Below are positions 58,543 to 64,000 of a stretch of DNA of 64,000 nt, piece after piece. This stretch comes from Protula sp. h YS-2021 (taxonomy: Eukaryota; Annelida; Polychaeta; Sabellida; Serpulidae), in assembly GCA_949752745.1 (NCBI GenBank), contig OX457025.1, positions 98,025,804 through 98,089,803 of the forward strand, given 5' to 3'. Within the stretch, counting starts at the first letter, position 1. Each line of letters opens with the position of its first letter. The translations under genes and the position numbers were made by a program. The notes beneath the pieces are model-generated. The model was not told the DNA's origin. It searched no databases and worked only from the letters and a program-made list of their open reading frames with translations.

Positions 58543-59307
58543 ATGGAGTCAACAAGTTTTTACATTACTTTACCCAGCAATGCTAGTATGAACTATTATC
58601 CCAACAACAAGACTTCGAATTATCAAATTCGTATGCCTCGAACCATCTATCTGAACGGAAAATATGAAGTGGCTTTAGCTGAAATTCAATATCCACATAC
58701 ATGGACAACCATGAGACATGGAATGGACTATTCTATTCAGTATCGACAACAACCACTGAATAATGTTGTTCTTGACACAATCAATATTCCTTATGGTTAC
58801 TACAGATCCATACAAGAGATATGTCAGGCAGTCAATAAAGAAGCAACTAATTCTATGAAAGATGACCTTAAGGAAGCTATTCAGATAAAGTATGATAAAA
58901 TTAGACGACGTGTTTTTCTATTTCTAAAATACGGCTTTGAAGTGTTATTCTCCACTGGATTAGCTGAGATTTTAGGATTTATTCCAGATCAATGGTATAC
59001 TGAAACGTGCACAGCTGAACATAAAGCTGATGTGAAACAGGGATTTTATACACTTTATGTATACTGTAGTATTTGTGAGCCACAAGTTGTTGGTGATTAT
59101 TATGTCCCTTTGCTACGTTCTGTTGGAATACAAGGACATGATGGAGACATTATCATGAAAACTTATGGAGAACCTCATTATGTTCCTGTAAACACATCCA
59201 AATTTGACGTGATAGAAATGAATATTAAGGACGACACAGGCTATAATGTTCCATTTCAAACTGGAAAGGTGATCTGTAAACTTCATTTTCGACCAAAAGC
59301 ATTATGA
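58543..59307 (+). CDS. Penton-like minor capsid protein, element 2
   Basis: A 254-aa protein (MESTSFYITLPSNASMNYYP) aligned along its length with the element 1 penton-like protein, including KYEVALAEIQYPHTW and YVYCSICEPQVVGDYYV. The frame is intact. It overlaps the next ORF by four bases. Confidence 0.88.
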   Translation: MESTSFYITLPSNASMNYYPNNKTSNYQIRMPRTIYLNGKYEVALAEIQYPHTWTTMRHGMDYSIQYRQQPLNNVVLDTINIPYGYYRSIQEICQAVNKEATNSMKDDLKEAIQIKYDKIRRRVFLFLKYGFEVLFSTGLAEILGFIPDQWYTETCTAEHKADVKQGFYTLYVYCSICEPQVVGDYYVPLLRSVGIQGHDGDIIMKTYGEPHYVPVNTSKFDVIEMNIKDDTGYNVPFQTGKVICKLHFRPKAL

Positions 59308-59660
59308 AAGCATACACACACAATCCATCTATATATCGCGACCATTTTCTTCGCCAAGTGGGTGGAGAATTACCAGGATTTAAAGGAGCGCGAATACAAT
59401 ATGGAGATGGTATTGGTTCAATACTGGGATCATTGGCTCGAAAAGCTATTCCACTGCTTAAGACAGGGGCTAAAATCGTTGCACCACATCTTAAAAGGGC
59501 TGCAAAAGATATTGCGAAAAATGTTACAGGTCGAGTAGCACAACGTATGTTTGGTGGTGGGTTACGAGGACAAAAGAGACCGAAACGAGCAAAAGGTGTC
59601 GGAAGGCGAAAGGCAGCTAAACGGATAACATCAAAAAAACATAAGAAAGATATTTTTTAA
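59304..59660 (+). CDS. pVI/pX-like core protein, element 2
   Basis: A 118-aa protein with YTHNPSIYRDHF, LPGFKGARIQYGDGIGSILG, SLARKAIPLLKTGAKIVAPH and a basic C-terminus (KRPKRAKGVGRRKAAKR) ending KDIF. Same length and layout as the element 1 protein at 34334. Confidence 0.75.
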   Translation: MKAYTHNPSIYRDHFLRQVGGELPGFKGARIQYGDGIGSILGSLARKAIPLLKTGAKIVAPHLKRAAKDIAKNVTGRVAQRMFGGGLRGQKRPKRAKGVGRRKAAKRITSKKHKKDIF

Positions 59661-59662
59661 TC

Positions 59663-61036
59663 ATGTCTTTAATTCATAATCATTCTTGTGAATGTAGCCT
59701 TTCTCCATTAGAATGGTTTCACATACCACCAACGCAAACTGCTGTAGAAAAAAGTTATAATGTAGACTATCAACCAATGACTACCATTAGAGAGGGTGCT
59801 CCAATAGAATTCTACATTCCTGCGAGTACAGAAGAATATCTAGATTTAAAGAACAGTAAACTCCATATTGTATGTCGCATTGTCAAGGCTGATGGAACAC
59901 TGTGTGGTGTAGATGATAACGTGTCATGTATCAATGATTTGTTTAATGGGTTATGGTCCAATATTGAATTATTTCTAAATGATCGTTTGATATCACATAG
60001 TAACAATACCCATGGTTATACCAGCATCATATCTCATCTCATTCATGACTCGGAAGAAAGTCTCAATTCTGAGCGCTCTATGCGTCTCATCTATAAAGAT
60101 ACTGCCGGGTCAATGAATACTCATGAGGTGAAAAGACCTAATCATGAAAGATATGTATCAGGTTTTCATGTAAATATTGAAGGTGGTGATATAGCTGAAA
60201 TAGGAAATAATGGTTTACATAATCGCTATTTGTATACACGTCTAAGCCGTGAGTTTATGCTTACAGGCGGTTTAAGGGTAGATTTGTTTGAGCAGGATCG
60301 TTATCTTCCCAATGGTGTTAGTATGAAATTACGTTTACATAGACAAAAAGATGGATATGTATTAATGGCAACAAATAATGGTTTTAAAGTAGAAGTGAGA
60401 GAAGCGTTTTTAACCATTCGCAAAGTGAGGGTTAGTCCAGGTATTCAGTTGGGACATGCAGATGCATTGATGAAAAGTCCTGCTAAGTTTATTGTTAATA
60501 GAAAAGAATGTAAAGTTTTAGCTATTCCAACTGGATTTCAATCTTTTGTGAAAGATAGCATCTTTTTAGGTCAATTACCAAAGCGTATTGTCATTGGAAT
60601 GGTCCATAATGAATCCTTTGCTGGAACAGTATTGAGAAATCCATACAATTTTGAACATTTTAATCTTAACTTTATGCAGCTTTACTCTGATGGTGAACCA
60701 GTCCTATCCAAACCTCTCAAGCTTGATATAAATCAAGGCAAATATCTTGATGCTTTTGAAACTCTTTACAAATCTTTTGATAGATTGGATGGTGAGAAAA
60801 GTTCCATTATAAAACGGGAAGATTGGTCTAGAGGTTATTCTTTGTTTTCTTTCGACTTAACACCTGATTATGATGGTGCTGATCATTATGCCCTTATCAA
60901 ACATGGAAATTTGAGACTAGAAATGAATTTTGCTGGTGCCTTGCAAAATACAGTTAATGTTATAGTGTATGCTGAATTTGATAACATTGTTGAAATAAGT
61001 GCAAATCGTAGCATTCAATTCGACTACCAGTCATGA
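59663..61036 (+). CDS. Major capsid protein (double jelly roll), element 2
   Basis: A 457-aa protein, identical in length to the element 1 capsid protein, with SLIHNHSCECSLSPLEWFHI, NIELFLNDRLISHSNNTHGY and VIVYAEFDNIVEIS. The variable middle (about residues 150-190) differs most, as expected for an exposed loop. The frame is intact. Confidence 0.92.
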   Translation: MSLIHNHSCECSLSPLEWFHIPPTQTAVEKSYNVDYQPMTTIREGAPIEFYIPASTEEYLDLKNSKLHIVCRIVKADGTLCGVDDNVSCINDLFNGLWSNIELFLNDRLISHSNNTHGYTSIISHLIHDSEESLNSERSMRLIYKDTAGSMNTHEVKRPNHERYVSGFHVNIEGGDIAEIGNNGLHNRYLYTRLSREFMLTGGLRVDLFEQDRYLPNGVSMKLRLHRQKDGYVLMATNNGFKVEVREAFLTIRKVRVSPGIQLGHADALMKSPAKFIVNRKECKVLAIPTGFQSFVKDSIFLGQLPKRIVIGMVHNESFAGTVLRNPYNFEHFNLNFMQLYSDGEPVLSKPLKLDINQGKYLDAFETLYKSFDRLDGEKSSIIKREDWSRGYSLFSFDLTPDYDGADHYALIKHGNLRLEMNFAGALQNTVNVIVYAEFDNIVEISANRSIQFDYQS

Positions 61037-61470
61037 ACACGAAGCAGATAGAAGCCATCCTATCCCATGATGCCACGACAAAAGACTTGTTTCAAGGTGT
61101 GTTTGCCATGGATCAGTTACCATCTTTACAACGTGGTGCCTATGTCATCAACACAGACGATCATGATGAGCCAGGAGAGCATTGGGTGGCAGTATATTAT
61201 GATGAAGACCCTGCAGAATATTTTGACTCTTATGGACTTTTACCTATAGACAGTCGTTTGAACAAGTTTTTAAAGTTTAATTTCATTTATAATTCAGTTC
61301 CATTACAAACACCGATATCCTCTACATGTGGATTTTATTGTGTGTATTATATAATTCAAAGAGCTCGAGGACATAGTCCTTTTGAAATCATTGATGTATT
61401 AAGAAGAAGTGATGGTGATTTTGTTGTAAAGGATTTTGTATATAGACATTATAAACCATTATTTTATTGA
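61033..61470 (+). CDS. Adenain-like cysteine protease, element 2
   Basis: A 145-aa protease with probable catalytic His50 (EHWVAVY), Asp65 (YFDSYG) and Cys99 (STCGFYCVYY). The frame is intact and the arrangement follows the capsid gene as in element 1. Downstream (61471-61619) is AT-rich with an AATAAA near 61538. Confidence 0.92.
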   Translation: MNTKQIEAILSHDATTKDLFQGVFAMDQLPSLQRGAYVINTDDHDEPGEHWVAVYYDEDPAEYFDSYGLLPIDSRLNKFLKFNFIYNSVPLQTPISSTCGFYCVYYIIQRARGHSPFEIIDVLRRSDGDFVVKDFVYRHYKPLFY

Positions 61471-61619
61471 TGCTGTATTAGTTAAGTTGCATTAGTTAAG
61501 TTGTTGGTAATTGTGAATTGTATTATGAATATTGTAAATAAACAAGACAGTTTTATACAACATTCTTTTTTATTGTGTTATACATTATTTACATTACACA
61601 ATTATTTTACATTGAATTT

Positions 61620-62000
61620 TTATTTTACAAATACATTCAATACATCAATAAACACATGCCATTCATACCAATCTAAATTAATATATGTATCATAGACATT
61701 ACATCCACGTTTGTAAATGCTATGAAAACTAGCATAATACTGTCCACTACCAAACTTTATTATTTTAACATCTTCATGTTCAGACAGTTTCAGTTCATAT
61801 CCATGATCATTCATATCAATGTTCATCACCATAACACACATGGGATGCGTCAGTTCAATGGACTTGGTGCCTCGCATGAGTTGCACTCCTTCCTCTTTGA
61901 ATTCAAGCGTTAGGTTCTTTCCAATCCAATGCTTGTAACAGAGCGTACCATTCCACTGTGTTGAGGGTGATGTAGACGTAGCATTCTGTAAGCTTGTCAT
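61620..62000 (-). CDS. PC4-like small protein, element 2
   Basis: ATG 62000 (MTSLQNATSTSPSTQWNGTL) gives 126 aa. From NLTLEFKEEGVQLM on it aligns with the 36900 protein of element 1, including GYELKLSEHEDVKIIKFGSG and YINLDWYEWHVFI. Its first ~98 bases overlap the end of the next upstream gene in another frame. Putative nucleic-acid-binding fold. Confidence 0.65.
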   Translation of the reverse strand: MTSLQNATSTSPSTQWNGTLCYKHWIGKNLTLEFKEEGVQLMRGTKSIELTHPMCVMVMNIDMNDHGYELKLSEHEDVKIIKFGSGQYYASFHSIYKRGCNVYDTYINLDWYEWHVFIDVLNVFVK

Positions 62001-62244
62001 ATTGACGAAATTGTACAAACACGTCTAAGCAGTTCTCAGTCACACGCACTTCCAATTCATTTGAGACTGTCAGGAGAAAGTCAGGTATCTTGAACTTCTC
62101 TAGATGGTCTTTCAACACAGATTGTTCGTCAGTTGATAGAATGATATACTTTCCAAAATGTCTTAGCACAATGTCATCATATTCGTTTCTCAGATATGAG
62201 AATCCATGCGTAATTAGTTTATATTCCGATAAAAAGTCTTCCAT
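61903..62244 (-). CDS. PC4-like small protein, element 2 (second copy)
   Basis: ATG 62244 (MEDFLSEYKLITHGFSYLRN) gives 113 aa. Two half-domains: FGKYIILSTDEQSVLKDHL, and TENCLDVFVQFRQ followed by YVYITLNTVEWYALLQAL. The pattern matches the other small PC4-like proteins, but sequence divergence is large. It overlaps the following gene by 98 bases. Confidence 0.6.
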   Translation of the reverse strand: MEDFLSEYKLITHGFSYLRNEYDDIVLRHFGKYIILSTDEQSVLKDHLEKFKIPDFLLTVSNELEVRVTENCLDVFVQFRQYDKLTECYVYITLNTVEWYALLQALDWKEPNA

Positions 62245-62298
62245 CTCGTTCAACAGTCAGATGAACTATGAGCTGTCTCCTTGTCTGCAAAGACGTTT

Positions 62299-62670
62299 TT
62301 ATGCTCGCAAGATGGTGAAGAGTGGATGTTGTATAGCTTCTAGGAATCGTAAGACTGCGCGCCAGTTCTTGATATCAAAGAGGATCAAATCTGTATATGG
62401 TGTATCTGGCACAACTCCCTTATAATCCTTTGGATAATCCTGTAAAAGATTTTTACAGATTTCTACACGTATGTTAGAATCATATTCAGCTACCGTCACT
62501 TCCACTTTATTTTCAAGTCTACGTTTAAACCCAGGTTCAAGTGGTATGTTTTTAAAGTCTTTCCACACTTCAGGTTTAAACCGATGATAACTTGTCTTAG
62601 AATCTAGTATCACTTCATTCCTCTCATTTACAGTAAGGTAAACACCACCGTTCAGCATGAGTGCATTCAT
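62299..62670 (-). CDS. PC4-like small protein, element 2 (third copy)
   Basis: A 123-aa protein (MNALMLNGGVYLTVNERNEV) with half-domains around YHRFKPEVWKDFKNI and LILFDIKNWRAVLRFLEAI. It is diverged but shows the same strand-strand-tryptophan-helix repeat as its neighbours. Function unknown; same tentative assignment. Confidence 0.55.
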   Translation of the reverse strand: MNALMLNGGVYLTVNERNEVILDSKTSYHRFKPEVWKDFKNIPLEPGFKRRLENKVEVTVAEYDSNIRVEICKNLLQDYPKDYKGVVPDTPYTDLILFDIKNWRAVLRFLEAIQHPLFTILRA

Positions 62671-62682
62671 GTTTTTACCTTG

Positions 62683-63039
62683 TTATGAGCCACCTTCTTG
62701 TCTACGAAGCCTTTTATCCACTTCTTTCACTTGCTTCTTCAGCATTTTCCATTCAGGTATTGTCAGCAAAATTCCCTTTTTCGTTGGACGGTTTTTTCCA
62801 GTCCCCTCATCTCTCAGGTACTTGCGAATGTTTACCACTCCTTCATTGCTTTGTTTCATAATCTTGATATACTTTCCATTTCCTAGAGAAAGCATTCCAT
62901 CCCACGACTGTGGTGTTGGCACCGTCTCCACTTTCAATTTCTTGATGGTAGTGGTAGGATTTTTCACTTTTAAGTCTTTAACTGTATCTGCAAGAGTATC
63001 CATATCAATTGTAGATCTCTTACGACTTTCACGTTCCAT
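62683..63039 (-). CDS. PC4-like ssDNA-binding protein, element 2
   Basis: A 118-aa protein (MERESRKRSTIDMDTLADTV) whose C-terminal part has the PC4 pattern KYIKIMKQSNEGVVNIRKYL then TKKGILLTIPEWKMLKKQV. It corresponds to the element 1 gene at 30214 but lies on the other strand and other side of the capsid block, directly downstream of polymerase B. A role beside the polymerase as an ssDNA-binding protein is plausible. Confidence 0.82.
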   Translation of the reverse strand: MERESRKRSTIDMDTLADTVKDLKVKNPTTTIKKLKVETVPTPQSWDGMLSLGNGKYIKIMKQSNEGVVNIRKYLRDEGTGKNRPTKKGILLTIPEWKMLKKQVKEVDKRLRRQEGGS

Positions 63040-63096
63040 GTTGACGCTTCAATGTTCACACCTCAAATAACTCTTCCGTTGGAGAACCTCCCTCTT

Positions 63097-64000
63097 TTAT
63101 GCTATTGCTTTGTAATGTCCATGCGCTAAAGTGGAATAGCCATCATCCAATACATATCGCTTGTCGTCAAATGGGGAGAGGGCTATTTTCCTCAACTTCT
63201 CCGAGAAAAGCTGATGACTATGACTTCGAATAATGTGTTCTGTAGCCATAGTTTGAGTTTTCTTGAACAAACTGTCTCTATACTGCGCATGTTTAATGCG
63301 TCTTTGACAAGCTTGAGTGATGCCTTTAGCTGTATGTTTTTCTTTCCCACCGCACAATAAACTGCACATTTTCGGTCTGAGTCCAACAAACTCTTCAATG
63401 GGGATGCCTGCCGTCTCATCCTTCATTTTCCCAAGCACTTTTTTGTTCACGTTGGAATGTAGGAAGTGATCTGGCGGATAGTCACTTGTGTCGAACAGGT
63501 CGGCATCTTGCTGCATATCCTTGTAGATATCTTCCGTTTCTATGTCGTAACATAGACTGTCGGTGTCGCTGAACAACAACTTGGCATTGGGATACTTGAC
63601 CATGATGTAGTTGTAATGAAAGTTGAACATGAGCACTTTGCTGAGGTCGAGAATGGCGAAGCCAACATGAATGGGTTTATCCAGAAGCAAGTCCACTTTG
63701 CGTAGATGTACCGCGGTAAAATCTTCGTTGAAAATTTTGAATTTGTGGAAAGAAGGTTTGGCTACAAGTTTCTTGAACCGCTTTTCCTTGTGAACAAGTT
63801 CAACATTGATTTGCTTTCTCACATTTTCCATGGTTTTGCCAAACACAGAGTTGTTCATCAGTTTGAAGAAGTCTTTCTCAAATGGGTTCTTGGCCAATTT
63901 TCTCTTTTCCGTGTTCAAGGTAATGTATTTCGCCAACCATTTGCTCTGTTCAAACATGATGGCGCGATGAACTTTAGTGACTTTCAACCCCAGTGAGACG
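63097..64000 (-). CDS. DNA polymerase B, C-terminal part, element 2 (continues past the window)
   Basis: The frame is open to the window edge, so the N-terminus lies to the right. Visible parts include SLGLKVTKVHRAIMF, motif B KLMNNSVFGKTMENVRK, motif C FSDTDSLCYD and KMKDETAGIPIEEFVGLR. It is closely similar to the C-terminal ~300 residues of the element 1 polymerase and intact as far as seen. Confidence 0.93.
   Translation of the reverse strand, partial: VSLGLKVTKVHRAIMFEQSKWLAKYITLNTEKRKLAKNPFEKDFFKLMNNSVFGKTMENVRKQINVELVHKEKRFKKLVAKPSFHKFKIFNEDFTAVHLRKVDLLLDKPIHVGFAILDLSKVLMFNFHYNYIMVKYPNAKLLFSDTDSLCYDIETEDIYKDMQQDADLFDTSDYPPDHFLHSNVNKKVLGKMKDETAGIPIEEFVGLRPKMCSLLCGGKEKHTAKGITQACQRRIKHAQYRDSLFKKTQTMATEHIIRSHSHQLFSEKLRKIALSPFDDKRYVLDDGYSTLAHGHYKAIA

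Larger units (their letters stand above)
48821..64000 (+). mobile_element. Second Polinton (element 2), right end beyond the window
   Basis: Gene order from 54215 onward repeats that of element 1 in the same orientation: accessory proteins, integrase, ATPase, two small proteins, Cys ORF, penton, pVI-like, capsid, protease, then minus-strand PC4-like genes and polymerase B, which runs off the window. The proposed left end at 48821 (AGCAGGGGAGAAGTGGGG) resembles the element 1 terminus and is followed by inverted GGGG(T/C)(C/T)CCGAA words and CRE sites; it cannot be confirmed without the right end. The ATPase has two nonsense codons and an accessory gene is frameshifted, so the copy looks inactive. 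Confidence 0.85.

Overview
The window reads as nuclear DNA of a marine invertebrate, most likely a bivalve mollusc. It is AT-rich and full of microsatellites and minisatellites. It carries spliceosomal exons of an inhibitor-of-apoptosis (IAP/BIRC) gene of the UBA+RING type that is expanded in bivalves, plus Tc1/mariner relics, a tRNA-derived SINE and a probable tyrosine-recombinase retrotransposon end. The species is an inference.

Layout. 1-618 (-): open end of a retrotransposon gag-like ORF. 2025-13253 (+): five phase-consistent exons of a host IAP gene (UBA, acidic linker, basic linker, and a RING split over two exons); its introns hold a large minisatellite, (TA)n/(TG)n tracts, two Tc1-like transposase relics and ~140-bp repeats. 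13254-27942: gene-poor, repeat-rich DNA with a decayed, opposite-strand copy of the IAP 3' end (22640-24285). 27949-47107: a complete 19,159-bp Polinton/Maverick element with terminal inverted repeats and a perfect 6-bp target-site duplication (TCTAGT). 47114-48820: host spacer with a ~1.1-kb CT-rich microsatellite. 48821 to the window end: a second, related Polinton in the same orientation, its right end outside the window. It is visibly decaying, with two nonsense codons in its packaging ATPase and a frameshift in another gene.

How the element genes work together. Both Polintons carry the virus-like set: chromodomain integrase, FtsK/HerA-type packaging ATPase, two small basic proteins, a short overlapping Cys-rich ORF, penton-like protein, pVI/pX-like protein, double-jelly-roll major capsid protein and adenain-like protease on the plus strand, then protein-primed DNA polymerase B on the minus strand. 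This implies virion assembly as well as self-synthesis. Accessory arms hold two expanded small-protein families: a ~100-aa family and a PC4-like, putatively ssDNA-binding family. They also hold RING and zinc-ribbon proteins, a candidate dynein-light-chain-binding protein and, in the second element, a candidate tandem-CARD protein.

Most unusual signal. Five minus-strand accessory genes (four in element 1, one in element 2) end in a short stem-loop that matches or approaches the metazoan histone-mRNA 3' stem-loop; one is exactly GGCTCTTTTCAGAGCC. Each is followed after 11-13 nt by a shared AAATRAGC motif placed like a histone downstream element, then by TG-rich DNA. The ~148-bp tandem array in the left arm of element 2 repeats a diverged version of this 3'-end module. 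I infer that these genes may use SLBP/U7-type, replication-dependent 3'-end formation. I do not know of this being described for Polintons.
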